Source: Luteimonas sp. 9C (GTDB lineage: Bacteria > Pseudomonadota > Gammaproteobacteria > Xanthomonadales > Xanthomonadaceae). From it: 64,000 nt of DNA. The notes beneath the pieces are model-generated. The model was not told the DNA's origin, did not search any database, and saw only the letters and a list, made by a program, of their open reading frames with translations. Below are positions 29,013 to 37,912 of the stretch, one piece after another. Location of the stretch: assembly GCF_902506295.1 (NCBI RefSeq), contig NZ_LR733312.1:2452759-2516758 (forward strand), written 5' to 3'. The translations under genes and the position numbers were made by a program. Within the stretch, counting starts at the first letter, position 1. Every line of letters starts with the position of its first letter.

Positions 29013-29453
29013 ATGATCCGTCGTTTCCGCCATGCGCCGCCGTCTCTGCTGGGCGTCGCGCTCGTGCCGCTGCTGGCCCTGGCGGCCTGCTCGCCCGCGC
29101 CTGAAGAAGGCTTCGAAGAAGAAGCGCCCGCTGCGACCGCGGCCGATGCCGATACCGGTGCCGGCACTGCGATCGAAACCGAAACCGCGCAGGCCGAGAT
29201 CGGCGACACGCCCGATGCCGCCGCGCCGCCGGCCGACATGCCGGGCGAGACACCCTGCGACACCGAGGCGGTGCAGAGCCTGATCGGTACCCAGGGCAGC
29301 GAGACGGTCTATGCCAAGGCCGTGCAGGATTCCGGTGCGAAGTCGCACCGCGCGCTGGGCCCGAACGACATGGCGACGATGGATTTCCGTCCCGACCGGT
29401 TGAACATCGATCTCGACGCAAACGGCAAGATCACCGGCTTCCGCTGCGGCTGA
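29013..29453 (+). CDS. I78-type peptidase inhibitor lipoprotein
   Basis: 146 aa. The lipobox ALAACSP gives Cys26, then an acidic Ala/Glu/Asp-rich linker (30-78) and a C-terminal I78 domain (about 80-146) with the features C-D-x-EAVQSLIG, the conserved Cys pair (TPCDTE and FRCG) and NIDLDANGKI. I78 proteins inhibit serine peptidases. CAGGAG lies 8 nt before the ATG. It is divergent from the M28 gene. A strong hairpin (29478-29506) follows. Confidence 0.88.
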   Translation: MIRRFRHAPPSLLGVALVPLLALAACSPAPEEGFEEEAPAATAADADTGAGTAIETETAQAEIGDTPDAAAPPADMPGETPCDTEAVQSLIGTQGSETVYAKAVQDSGAKSHRALGPNDMATMDFRPDRLNIDLDANGKITGFRCG

Positions 29454-29477
29454 TCCGCGCCGTCCGCTGCGCACACC

Positions 29478-29506
29478 AGAACGCCCGGCTTCGCGCCGGG
29501 CGTTCT
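29478..29506 (+). terminator. Hairpin terminator after the I78 gene
   Basis: Perfect 12-bp stem AGAACGCCCGGC/GCCGGGCGTTCT with a 5-nt loop, 24 nt after the stop. The following TGTGTTCC is only weakly T-rich. It may also serve the convergent small lipoprotein gene. Confidence 0.7.
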
Positions 29507-29540
29507 GTGTTCCGGGCCATGCATCCGCGAAGGAGGTCGA

Positions 29541-29768
29541 TCAGCGATCGTCGCGCGTGCGCCTGAAATCCACCGGCTGGCCATCGCGTTCGCTGCTCCA
29601 GCGGCCGCTGGCCTCGCGCTCGCAATCGCGCGAGACCGGTTCGCCCGGTCGGTCCGGGCGGCTCATGCACAGCGGATTGGCGTCGACCGCGGCGGTGTTG
29701 TCGCGGTATGCGTAGGACCCGCAGCCGCCAAGCAGCAGCGCCGCGCCGGCGATGAGCGGAATACGCAT
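29541..29768 (-). CDS. Small lipoprotein of unknown function
   Basis: 75 aa. The lipobox LLLGGCGSYA gives Cys16. The mature part is hydrophilic and has a Cys pair (PLCMSRPD, SRDCEREA). No family is recognised. AGAGACAC precedes the ATG. It is oriented with the next two minus-strand genes but separated by 63 nt. Confidence 0.7.
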   Translation of the reverse strand: MRIPLIAGAALLLGGCGSYAYRDNTAAVDANPLCMSRPDRPGEPVSRDCEREASGRWSSERDGQPVDFRRTRDDR

Positions 29769-29831
29769 GTGTCTCTCCGTCCCGATGGAGCGTCGACCGT
29801 CGCAGATCACCGACCGCGTCGCAAACGCGCT

Positions 29832-30638
29832 TCAGCGGCGGCTGGCGACGAGGCGGGTGACGTCCATGGCGAGTTGCTCGACGGCGTTGCCGAAATCGCC
29901 ATGGCCGCCATCGGCGTAGGCGGCGCGACCGCTCGACAACGTGTCGGCGATGCCGCCGGCGATGTCGCGCGCCTGCCCGAGCTGGCCGCCGAGCGCACGG
30001 TCGATCGTCGACGCCGCCTCGGCAGCGCTCGAGAAGTCCCCGCGCGTGACGCCATCGAACAGCCCGCGCGCGGCCGACTGCACATCGGTCAGCGATCGCG
30101 CGATCGCGCCGATGTCGCCGACGTCCGGCGCGCGACCGTTGGTCAGTGCGCCGCTGGCGAGCCCGGCGAGCGCGTCCTGCACCGACACGTTCGCACCGGG
30201 AATGCGACCCGCGAACTGGTCGAGCGCCAGGTTCGCCAAGGGCTGCATGCCGGCCGGCAGGTTGGCGGCGATCGCGCCGCGCGCGGCTTCGGTCAGGCTG
30301 CCGCCGACGAGACCGTTGACCACGCCCATGACCGCGCCCGGCAGGCCGCCGGTGAGCATGCCGACGACCGCAGCACCGACGATGCCCTGCAGATCTTTCG
30401 CATCGATGCCCAGCGCGTTCGCCAGGCCGTCGAGCGCGTTGTCGAGTCCGAGCGCGTCGGTCGCAGTTCCGAGCGCGGTGCCGATTGCGGCACTCAGCGA
30501 ATCGACCGCGACATCGACCGCGCTGCCGAGTGCATCGGCGGCCGCGCCGAGTGCATCGCTGGCCGAAGCGGCTGTATCCGCGCCACTGCTGCGTCCACCA
30601 TTGCCGACGCCGCCTGCGCCGTCGCTGCCATCGCTCAT
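29832..30638 (-). CDS. Gly/Ala-rich helical protein of unknown function
   Basis: 268 aa, no recognised domain and no signal peptide. The N-terminus is Gly/Ser/Asp-rich. Residues 25-110 are a string of near-repeats of the type DALGxAxDALGxAxDxAxDxL followed by a hydrophobic Gly-zipper-like stretch (GAAVVGMLTGGLPGAVMGVVNGLVGG). The rest is amphipathic helices. It could insert in membranes, like some pore-forming or contact-delivered proteins, but no toxin or secretion gene is adjacent. The ATG follows GGAGCACCCC at an acceptable distance. Codon use is like its neighbours. Confidence 0.7.
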   Translation of the reverse strand: MSDGSDGAGGVGNGGRSSGADTAASASDALGAAADALGSAVDVAVDSLSAAIGTALGTATDALGLDNALDGLANALGIDAKDLQGIVGAAVVGMLTGGLPGAVMGVVNGLVGGSLTEAARGAIAANLPAGMQPLANLALDQFAGRIPGANVSVQDALAGLASGALTNGRAPDVGDIGAIARSLTDVQSAARGLFDGVTRGDFSSAAEAASTIDRALGGQLGQARDIAGGIADTLSSGRAAYADGGHGDFGNAVEQLAMDVTRLVASRR

Positions 30639-30769
30639 GGGGTGCTCCGTCGATCGGTTCGAGTCACCCCGACTCTAGGCGTGCACCGCCGCCGCGCCAG
30701 CTGGTGGGAACCCGAGGTCAGGAGATGGGACCGCGACGTGCATCACGGTTCGAGGCCGCTCCCAGGCGC

Positions 30770-32035
30770 TCAGCGCCCCGTCTTCAACGCATCGAGAATG
30801 CGCACGCCGGCGCGGCCGTCGTCGGGCGTCAGGCCGATGCGCCGCTGCTCGGCCTGGATCGCACGTCGCGTCGCCGTGCCGATCATGCCGTCGACCTCGC
30901 CGATCGCATGGCCACGCGCGAGCAGCAGCGTCTGCAGTTCACGACGCTGCGCACGCGACAGGCCCGGATCGTCGGTCGGCCATGGCGTCTGCAGGCCGCT
31001 GCCGCCACGTAGGCGATCGGCCAGCGTCGCGATCGCCAGCGCGTAGCTCTCGGCGGCGTTGTAGCTGTAGATCGCGTCGTAGTTGCTGAAGACCATGAAG
31101 GCCGGGCCTTTGACCCCGGTCGGCACGAGGATCGCGGCCGGCGTGCTGCCGGCCGGCAGTGCGCCGCCGTCGACACGCGTGATGCCGCGCGCGGTCCAGT
31201 CGGCGACGGTCCGGCGACTGGTGCGGCCGGCCTGCGCGGCGTCGAAGCCGGCCGGCAGTGTGACCTCGTACCCCCAGGGCTGGCCCGACTTCCAGCCCGC
31301 GCGCGAACGCTTGAGGTAGTTCGCCGTCGACGCCAGCGCATCGGGAATGCTGTCGACCAGATCGCGGCGGCCGTCGCCGTCGAAATCGACCGCGATGCGC
31401 GCATAGGTGCTGGGCATGAACTGCGTATGCCCGAACGCGCCGGCCCAGGAGCCGGTGGTGTCGCGGTTGCGCAGGTCGCCGTCGTGCATCAGCTTGAGCA
31501 GGGCGACGAACTCGCTGCGGAAGAACGGCTGGCGGCGCCCGTTGCAGGCCAATGTCGCCAGCGACACGCGCAGCGGCCGCTTGCCGGCGATGCGGCCGTA
31601 ATCGCTCTCCACGCCCCAGATCGCGACCACGGTTTCGGCATCGACCCCGTACTGCGCGGCGACGCGATCGAGCAGCGCGCGGTGCTCGACCAGGCGCGCG
31701 CGGCCATCTGCCACGCGTTCGTCGTCGACCAGGCCGGCGAGGTAATCCCACAGCGGCGTGGTGAATTCGGGCTGCGAATCGAGCAGCGGCAGCACGGTCA
31801 TGTCCGGCGTCACGTCGGCAAGCGCGTCGAACGCCGCCTGCGGAATACCGGCCTTGGCCGCGTCGCTGCGGATGCCGGTGATGCAGCGCGCGAACGCGGC
31901 GGCGTCGTAGGCCGGGGCCGCCGCAGGCGCGGGGGTCGTGGCGGTCTGCGCGGCCGCCGTGCCTGCGCAGAGCAGCAGACCGGTCAGCGCGAGACGCGCG
32001 GGCTTGGAAACACGGTGCGTCGGGAGACGGGACAT
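30770..32035 (-). CDS. Membrane or periplasmic lytic transglycosylase, MltB-like, with peptidoglycan-binding domain
   Basis: 421 aa. Signal peptide 1-29; SLT_2 (MltB) domain about 45-340 with the catalytic Glu in WGVESDYGR (about 134-142) and the family segments FGHTQFMPSTY and DFDGDGRRDLVDS. A PG_binding_1 domain follows (about 355-421, LLARGHAIGEVDGMIG). There is no lipobox, so it is likely soluble in the periplasm. It cleaves the glycan strand to anhydroMurNAc ends, the products that AmpG and AnmK recycle. Confidence 0.93.
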   Translation of the reverse strand: MSRLPTHRVSKPARLALTGLLLCAGTAAAQTATTPAPAAAPAYDAAAFARCITGIRSDAAKAGIPQAAFDALADVTPDMTVLPLLDSQPEFTTPLWDYLAGLVDDERVADGRARLVEHRALLDRVAAQYGVDAETVVAIWGVESDYGRIAGKRPLRVSLATLACNGRRQPFFRSEFVALLKLMHDGDLRNRDTTGSWAGAFGHTQFMPSTYARIAVDFDGDGRRDLVDSIPDALASTANYLKRSRAGWKSGQPWGYEVTLPAGFDAAQAGRTSRRTVADWTARGITRVDGGALPAGSTPAAILVPTGVKGPAFMVFSNYDAIYSYNAAESYALAIATLADRLRGGSGLQTPWPTDDPGLSRAQRRELQTLLLARGHAIGEVDGMIGTATRRAIQAEQRRIGLTPDDGRAGVRILDALKTGR

Positions 32036-32123
32036 ACGGGCGGCCTGCACGTGCGGGGCGCCCACTGTGCACGAGCCGGTGTGGCCGGCGCATCTCCGAC
32101 GCGGCGCCGGTTTCACGGTGCGC

Positions 32124-32522
32124 TCAGCCGACGTCGCCGTCGACGTAGACCCAGCGTCCGGCCTCGCGCACGAAGCGGCTGCGCTCGCGCATGCGCACCA
32201 CGCTGCCGCCGCCCATGCGGTACTTCGCGACGAACGCGACTTCCGCGTGGTCGGCATCGAGGACGTCGTGCGCCTTGATATCGAGGCCGAGCCACACCGG
32301 TTGCGGATCGTCGAAGCCGAGATTGTCCGGACGTGTTGACGCGTGCCAGCTCGCGCGCAGGTAATCCGCGTCGCGCTGCACATAGGCGACGTAACGCGAA
32401 CGCATCAGCGCTTCGGCGTCCGGCGCGGCCGCGCCGTCGTGCAGCGGCTTGCAGCAGTCGGCGTAGGGGCGGGCGCGGCCGCAGGGACAGGGCGCGGTGG
32501 ATTCGATCGGGAGGGTCGACAT
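32124..32522 (-). CDS. ychJ: YchJ family SEC-C motif protein
   Basis: 132 aa. The N-terminal zinc-binding SEC-C motif [13 protein letters not shown] (12-24) is followed by an NTF2-like domain (about 35-130). The function of YchJ is unknown; the SEC-C zinc site suggests protein or ribosome contact. It stands alone between the transglycosylase and radC genes on the same strand with gaps of 88 and 110 nt. Confidence 0.9.
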   Translation of the reverse strand: MSTLPIESTAPCPCGRARPYADCCKPLHDGAAAPDAEALMRSRYVAYVQRDADYLRASWHASTRPDNLGFDDPQPVWLGLDIKAHDVLDADHAEVAFVAKYRMGGGSVVRMRERSRFVREAGRWVYVDGDVG

Positions 32523-32632
32523 GGCGCCAGTGTGCGGCGGCGACCGGATGCCGCCAAGCTGGAACGGCCGTGCAGCAGCGCGTGGTCGGAAGCGCGGCAG
32601 CGCGCGTGCGGGCCGCGTTGCGCCGTTCCCGG

Positions 32633-33307
32633 TCAGACCCAGCCGCGGGCCGCGAGCGACACCGCGGCGCCGTCGCCGACGACGAAATGATCGAGCAGTC
32701 GCACGTCCACCAGCGACAGCGCCTGCTTGAGCTGCGCGGTGACGGCGCGGTCGGCGGCGCTGGATTCGCGGCTGCCGCTGGGGTGGTTGTGGCCCACGAT
32801 CACCGCCGCCGCGTTGTGCGCCAGCGCGCGCCGCACGACTTCGCGCGGATGCACTTCGGCGCCGTCGATGGTGCCGCGGAACAGCTCCTCGAACGCGAGT
32901 GCGCGGTGGCGCGTGTCGAGGAACAGCACCGCGAACACCTCGTGGGCGAAACCGCGCAGACGCTGCGAGAAATAGCGACCCGCGGCCGCCGGGTCGGTCA
33001 TGGCCTCGCCGCGGGCGAGATCGGCGGCGAGCACGCGGTTGCCGAGTTCGAGCGCGGCCGTCAGCGCGCAGGCGCGTGCGGGGCCGAGGCCGGGCAAGGC
33101 GGCGAGTCCGGCCGCGCCGCGTTCGATCAGTGTGCGCAGCGGACCATGCGTGGTGAGCAAGTGCCGCGCGGTCGCCACCGCATCCTGCCCGCGCAGCCCC
33201 GACCCGAGGAAGATCGCCAGCAGTTCGGCATCCGACAGCGCCGTGGCGCCCTGGCCCAGCAGTTTCTCGCGCGGCCGTTCGCCGGCCGGCCATTCGCGGA
33301 TGTGCAT
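32633..33307 (-). CDS. radC: RadC family JAB-domain protein
   Basis: 224 aa, full length. An N-terminal UPF0758 helix-hairpin-helix ([11 protein letters not shown], about 70) is followed by the JAB/MPN domain with [14 protein letters not shown] (HxH...D zinc ligands, about 171-184) and the conserved Glu in FEELFRG. The true activity is unsettled in the family. It is divergent from coaC, as in Pseudomonas radC-coaBC-dut-algC. Confidence 0.95.
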   Translation of the reverse strand: MHIREWPAGERPREKLLGQGATALSDAELLAIFLGSGLRGQDAVATARHLLTTHGPLRTLIERGAAGLAALPGLGPARACALTAALELGNRVLAADLARGEAMTDPAAAGRYFSQRLRGFAHEVFAVLFLDTRHRALAFEELFRGTIDGAEVHPREVVRRALAHNAAAVIVGHNHPSGSRESSAADRAVTAQLKQALSLVDVRLLDHFVVGDGAAVSLAARGWV

Positions 33308-33480
33308 GTGCGCTCCGGGCAGAACGCCGATGGGGCGCGTCGCGTCCCAGGGGAAGGATGCGCGCCGCGTCCGCATCGGCGAGGCGGCCATTGCAGCGCG
33401 TCCAGGGCCGCGCCGGCAGCGGCTGCGCACATGGCATCGGGTAAGCTGTCGGCCGGTTTTCCGGTAGGACTTCGCCGACG

Positions 33481-34032
33481 ATGGGCGCCGTATCGACCCC
33501 GCTGCACGGGCAGCGCATCCTGCTGTGCGTCTGCGGCGGCATCGCCGCCTACAAGGCCGCCGACCTCGTCCGCCGCCTGCGCGACGCCGGCGCGGAAGTC
33601 CGCGTGGCGATGACCGACAGCGCGCAGCAGTTCGTCTCCGCCACGACGTTCCAGGCCGTCTCGCACAACGCCGTGCGGACCACCTTGTGGGACCCGGGCG
33701 CGGAAGCGGCGATGGGGCACATCGAACTCGCGCGCTGGGCGACCCGCGTGGTCGTGGCACCGGCGACGGCGAACACGCTGGCCAAACTCGCGAATGGCTT
33801 TGCCGACAACCTCGTGACCACGTTGTGCCTGGCGACGACCGCGCCGCTGACCGTGTGCCCCGCGATGAACCACCGCATGTGGCTGCATCCGGCGACGCAG
33901 GCGAACATGGCGCTGCTGGGCGCGCGCGGCGTACAGGTGATCGGGCCCGTGGACGGACCACTGGCCGAAGGCGAATCCGGTCCCGGCCGTCTCGCCGAGC
34001 CGCAGGCGATCGTCGCCGCGTTGCCGGCATGA
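33481..34032 (+). CDS. coaC: Phosphopantothenoylcysteine decarboxylase, separate CoaC
   Basis: 183 aa FMN-dependent enzyme that makes 4'-phosphopantetheine for coenzyme A. It has the His in [10 protein letters not shown] (about 80), the PAMNHRMW signature (about 134-141) and the Cys in [14 protein letters not shown]. In most proteobacteria this is the N-terminal half of a fused CoaBC of about 400 aa; here it ends within the linker at residue 183 with an ATGA overlap to coaB. Both halves look intact, so function is likely kept. Confidence 0.9.
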   Translation: MGAVSTPLHGQRILLCVCGGIAAYKAADLVRRLRDAGAEVRVAMTDSAQQFVSATTFQAVSHNAVRTTLWDPGAEAAMGHIELARWATRVVVAPATANTLAKLANGFADNLVTTLCLATTAPLTVCPAMNHRMWLHPATQANMALLGARGVQVIGPVDGPLAEGESGPGRLAEPQAIVAALPA

Positions 34033-34697
34033 GCGACGCGCTCGCCGGCTGCCGGGTGCTGGTCACCGCCGGTCCGACGTTCGAGGATCTCGATCCGGTG
34101 CGGTTTCTCGGCAACCGCAGCAGCGGCAAGATGGGCTTCGCGATCGCCGCGGCCGCGCAGCGCGCCGGCGCGGAGGTGGTGCTGATCGCCGGGCCGGTGC
34201 ATCTGCCAACCCCCGACGGCGTGCAGCGCATCGACGTGCGCTCGGCCGCGCAGCTGCATGCCGCGGTGTTCGAGGCCCTGCCGGCCGATGTCTACATCGG
34301 CGCCGCCGCGGTCGCGGACTTCACCCCGGCGCAGGTCGCGCCTTCGAAGATCAAGAAGCGGCCCGGCGAAGACGGCCTGGACCTGCATCTGGTGCGCACG
34401 CGCGACATCCTGGCCGACGTCGCCCGAGCCCACCCGCGCCCCCGGCTGGTCGTCGGCTTCGCGGCGGAGACCGACGACGTCGAGACCCACGCCCGCGCCA
34501 AGCTCGCCGCCAAGCGCGTCGACCTGATCGCCGCCAACCGCGTCGGCATCCCCGGCAGCGGTTTCGAGAGCGACGCGAACACGCTGCTGGTCCACGACGC
34601 TGCCGGCCACGTCCAGCTGGGACCCGCGCCCAAGACCGACGTCGCCGACCGTCTGGTCGCGCTGGTCGCCGCCCGCCTCCACCCGGATCCAAGATGA
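34029..34697 (+). CDS. coaB: Phosphopantothenate-cysteine ligase, separate CoaB
   Basis: 222 aa. It joins phosphopantothenate and cysteine. The start of the ligase domain, [21 protein letters not shown] (9-29), the Lys-rich loop in [10 protein letters not shown] (about 109-118) and the AAAVADFTP segment (about 95-103) are intact. Its ATG overlaps the coaC stop and its stop overlaps the dut start, both by ATGA, so three genes are read as a coupled unit. A frameshift in an ancestral fusion, or a sequence error, remains possible. Confidence 0.9.
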   Translation: MSDALAGCRVLVTAGPTFEDLDPVRFLGNRSSGKMGFAIAAAAQRAGAEVVLIAGPVHLPTPDGVQRIDVRSAAQLHAAVFEALPADVYIGAAAVADFTPAQVAPSKIKKRPGEDGLDLHLVRTRDILADVARAHPRPRLVVGFAAETDDVETHARAKLAAKRVDLIAANRVGIPGSGFESDANTLLVHDAAGHVQLGPAPKTDVADRLVALVAARLHPDPR

Positions 34698-35167
34698 GTC
34701 ACGCCATGTCCCACCACATCCTCGACATCCGCATCCTCGACGCGCGCTTCGGCCAGCAATGGCCGCTGCCGGCCTACGCCACCGACGGCAGCGCGGGCCT
34801 CGATCTGCGCGCCGCGCTAGACGAACCGCTGACCTTGCTGCCCGGCGATGTGTCGCTGGTGCCGTCGGGGCTGTCGATCCACATCGGCGATCCCGGCCTG
34901 TGCGCCATGGTGTTGCCGCGCTCGGGCCTGGGCCACAAGCACGGCATCGTGCTCGGCAACGGCACCGGTCTGATCGATGCCGACTACCAGGGGCCGTTGA
35001 TGATCAGCGTCTGGCACCGGGGCAAGGACGCCTTCACGATCGAACCGGGCGACCGGATTGCGCAGCTGGTCATGCTTCCGGTCGTGCGGGCGACCCTGAA
35101 TGTGGTGGATACTTTCGTCGAGAGCACGCGCGGGGCCGGGGGGTTCGGCCATTCCGGCGTGCGCTGA
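34694..35167 (+). CDS. dut: dUTP diphosphatase
   Basis: 157 aa trimeric dUTPase that keeps uracil out of DNA and supplies dUMP. The five motifs are present: [40 protein letters not shown] and [10 protein letters not shown]. The first ATG overlaps the coaB stop; a second in-frame ATG four codons on (SHHILDIRI) is an equally good start by family comparison. Confidence 0.96.
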   Translation: MSHAMSHHILDIRILDARFGQQWPLPAYATDGSAGLDLRAALDEPLTLLPGDVSLVPSGLSIHIGDPGLCAMVLPRSGLGHKHGIVLGNGTGLIDADYQGPLMISVWHRGKDAFTIEPGDRIAQLVMLPVVRATLNVVDTFVESTRGAGGFGHSGVR

Positions 35168-35179
35168 CGGGGAGTGCAG

Positions 35180-37516
35180 ATGAGCGAGAAGGAACCGCGA
35201 CAGGCGGGTGCAGTGCTGGCGCAGCTGCGCCAGGCCGCGCCATTGCTGGCCGTGCTGCTGGTGGTGCTGGCGCTGTGGTTCGCCTGGAGCGGCTGGCAAC
35301 AGCTGCGCGGCGGACAACGCACGACGGCCGCCGAACAGGGGCGCGATGCCGCGGTCGCGGCGACGCGGCAATCGCTCGGCGCCGAACTCGCGCGCATGGA
35401 CACGCGTCTCGCCGACGCCGCCGTGCAGCGCGCGCTGGGCGCAGGCGATCTCGATGCCGCCGGCCGGGCGCTCGCCGCCGACTGGCCGCAGCTCGAGGCC
35501 GCCGTGATCGTGCCGGCCGACCTCAAGGACGCCTACGCGGGCGTCGAGACCGGCGGCTTCGGCCGCCTGTCCGCGCTCGAAGCGGCGGTGGTCGAAGACC
35601 GGGCGGTGCTCACCATCGCCCAGATCGACGGCGCGCCGCGCGTGCTGATCGCCGCGCCCGCGCGTGCCGGTACGCGCCTGGCGGGTGTGGCGCTCGCCCA
35701 GCTGCCGCTGGCGCTGGCGACCGCCGGCCTCGAGGCCGCGCCGCTGGACGGCGCGACCTATCTCGCGCTGCGCCAGGGCAACCACACGTTGCTGGCACGC
35801 GGCGACGAAAGCCTGTCCAACGTGGCCGCGCGGATGGCCCAGCCGATTGCCGGCACGCCGCTGCGCATCGCCGCCGCGGTACCGCGCGTCGACGCGCCGC
35901 TGTTCGGCCTGGCCGCGATCCCGCTGCTCGCCGGTGCGGGCCTGTGCCTGCTGCTGGCGGTGGTCGTATTCCGCCTGCCGCGCGGCGCCGGGTCTGTGAT
36001 CCGGGCCGAGGACACCACGCCGACGTTCGCCGAGGCGCTGCGCGCGCCGGCAGAGGCCGCCGAAGGCGAAGACGGCGCCGCGCCGCCACCGGTGCCGGTG
36101 CGCAGCGACGCGCCGAAGAAGAAGGCCACGCCGTCTTCGGTGGTGCTGAATCCGTCGATCTTCCGCGCCTACGACATCCGCGGCGTGGTCGGCACGACGC
36201 TCGATGCGGGCGTCGCCGAACTGATCGGCCAGGCGGTCGGCTCACTGATGCGCGAGCAGGATCTGGCCGACATCGTCGTCGGCCGTGACGGCCGCCTGTC
36301 GGGTCCGGACCTCGTCGCCGGCCTGATCGCCGGTCTGCGCAAGGCCGGCCGCAACGTCATCGACATCGGCCTGGCGCCGACACCGCTGATCTACTTCGGC
36401 GCGTATCACCTGCGCACCGGCTGCTGCATCTCGGTGACCGGCAGCCACAACCCGCCCGACTACAACGGTTTCAAGATCGTCGTCGGCGGCGAGACGCTGT
36501 CGGGCGAGGCGATCACCGACCTGCACACGCGCGTCGCCGACGATCGCCTGCACACGGCGCCGCAGCCGGGCGCGGTGTCGGAGCGCGACATCAGCGAGGA
36601 CTACGTGCGGCGCATCGCCGACGACATCCAGATCGCGCGGCCGCTGAAGATCGTCGTCGACGCAGGCAACGGTGCGGCCGGTGAGCTCGGTCCGCGCGTG
36701 CTGGAAGCGATCGGCGCGGAAGTGGTGCCGCTGTACTGCGACATCGACGGCACGTTCCCCAACCACCATCCCGACCCGAGCGAGCCGGAGAATCTGCAGG
36801 ATCTGGTGCGCACGGTGCAGCGCTTCGACGCGGACCTGGGCATCGCGTTCGACGGCGACGGCGACCGCCTCGGCTTGGTCACCAAGGACGGCGAGCATAT
36901 CTTCGCCGACCGCCTGCTGATGCTGTTCGCCGCCGACGTGCTGGAACGCAACCCGGGCGCGATGATCGTCTTCGACGTGAAGTGCACCGGTCGCCTGCCC
37001 GGCCACGTGCTGCGCCACGGCGGCAGTCCGCTGATGTGGAAGACCGGGCATTCGCTGATCAAGGCCAAGATGCGCGAGACCGGCGCCGAACTGGCCGGCG
37101 AGATGAGCGGCCACTTCTTCTTCGCCGAGCGCTGGTACGGCTTCGACGACGGCATCTATGCCGCCGCGCGCCTGCTCGAGATCCTGGCGCTCGACGACGA
37201 CCCGTCGGCGGTGCTCACCGCGCTGCCCAACGGCATCTCCACGCCCGAGATCAAGGTGCCGGCGCCCAGCGACGATCCGCACAGCTTCGTCGCCCGTGTG
37301 CAGGCCGAGTCCGCATTCGACGGCGCGCGCCTGTCGACGATCGATGGCGTGCGCGCCGACTGGCCGGACGGCTGGGGGCTGGTGCGCGCGTCGAACACCA
37401 CGCCGGTGCTGGTGCTGCGCTTCGACGCCGACACCCGCGACGCACTGGTGCGCATCCAGCAGACCTTCCGCGCGCAGTTGCTGGTGATCGATCCCGATCT
37501 GGCGCTGCCCTTCTAA
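35180..37516 (+). CDS. algC: Phosphomannomutase/phosphoglucomutase with membrane-anchored sensor-like extension
   Basis: 778 aa. Residues 1-310 are an extension: TM1 at about 20-40, a periplasmic loop of about 200 aa, TM2 at about 247-270, then an acidic linker. The PMM/PGM enzyme follows from about 325: it begins SIFRAYDIRGVVG, and has the phospho-serine loop TGSHNPPDYNGFK (about 419), the metal loop DGDGDR (about 558) and the sugar-binding EMSGHFFF. It interconverts hexose 1- and 6-phosphates for exopolysaccharide and LPS. GGGGAG stands 5 nt before the ATG. Its place after coaBC-dut matches pseudomonad algC. The loop may sense the periplasm, which is inference. Confidence 0.93.
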   Translation: MSEKEPRQAGAVLAQLRQAAPLLAVLLVVLALWFAWSGWQQLRGGQRTTAAEQGRDAAVAATRQSLGAELARMDTRLADAAVQRALGAGDLDAAGRALAADWPQLEAAVIVPADLKDAYAGVETGGFGRLSALEAAVVEDRAVLTIAQIDGAPRVLIAAPARAGTRLAGVALAQLPLALATAGLEAAPLDGATYLALRQGNHTLLARGDESLSNVAARMAQPIAGTPLRIAAAVPRVDAPLFGLAAIPLLAGAGLCLLLAVVVFRLPRGAGSVIRAEDTTPTFAEALRAPAEAAEGEDGAAPPPVPVRSDAPKKKATPSSVVLNPSIFRAYDIRGVVGTTLDAGVAELIGQAVGSLMREQDLADIVVGRDGRLSGPDLVAGLIAGLRKAGRNVIDIGLAPTPLIYFGAYHLRTGCCISVTGSHNPPDYNGFKIVVGGETLSGEAITDLHTRVADDRLHTAPQPGAVSERDISEDYVRRIADDIQIARPLKIVVDAGNGAAGELGPRVLEAIGAEVVPLYCDIDGTFPNHHPDPSEPENLQDLVRTVQRFDADLGIAFDGDGDRLGLVTKDGEHIFADRLLMLFAADVLERNPGAMIVFDVKCTGRLPGHVLRHGGSPLMWKTGHSLIKAKMRETGAELAGEMSGHFFFAERWYGFDDGIYAAARLLEILALDDDPSAVLTALPNGISTPEIKVPAPSDDPHSFVARVQAESAFDGARLSTIDGVRADWPDGWGLVRASNTTPVLVLRFDADTRDALVRIQQTFRAQLLVIDPDLALPF

Positions 37517-37522
37517 AAGTCG

Positions 37523-37543
37523 TCTTCCGCCCACGGCGGAAGA
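37523..37543 (+). terminator. Hairpin just after algC
   Basis: Stem TCTTCCGCC/GGCGGAAGA with a 3-nt loop, 6 nt after the stop. No long T-run follows. Confidence 0.55.
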
Positions 37544-37551
37544 TTCCAATG

Positions 37552-37615
37552 CCCCTCTCCCCCAGCGGGAGAGGGGGGGACCATCGGCGGACGCCGATGG
37601 TGGGGTGCGGGTGGG
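37552..37615. repeat. REP-like two-hairpin unit downstream of algC
   Basis: The first stem is CCCCTCTCCC/GGGAGAGGGG (37552-37576) and the second ACCATCGGCG-GA-CGCCGATGGT (37580-37601), followed by the G-rich tail GGGGTGCGGG. It is the third example of the design at 2016 and 16635, again with its own second stem. Confidence 0.7.
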
Positions 37616-37912
37616 CCCCTCGCGGAACCACTGCGTTCGAGCACGTGTAGACAACGGCGTCCGTCGCTCAAGCGCACACCCTCGCCCGACGCGCTTCGCA
37701 CAACGCGCCCGGATCCGGTCCCCGGGGTAGGCGCGCTCGCAACGGGAGACGTGCTGGGTCGCGATGAGTCGCGCAGGCGCCGTCCCAGCAGCGACCTCCC
37801 CGCTTCCGACAGCCCATTGGCCGCCCCGCCGACGGCCCGTCGCGTGCTTCCGCAATCCTGCTGATGCCGGCTGCATCGCACGCTGGTCGCCCTCCCTGGC
37901 CGGAGTCCGGCG
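37616..37912. other. Non-coding stretch before the ligase gene
   Basis: With the repeat this makes a gap of 396 nt without a credible gene. I see no promoter hexamers or RNA signature. A minus-strand frame here lacks an RBS and has arginine/glycine-rich shadow composition. Confidence 0.5.
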
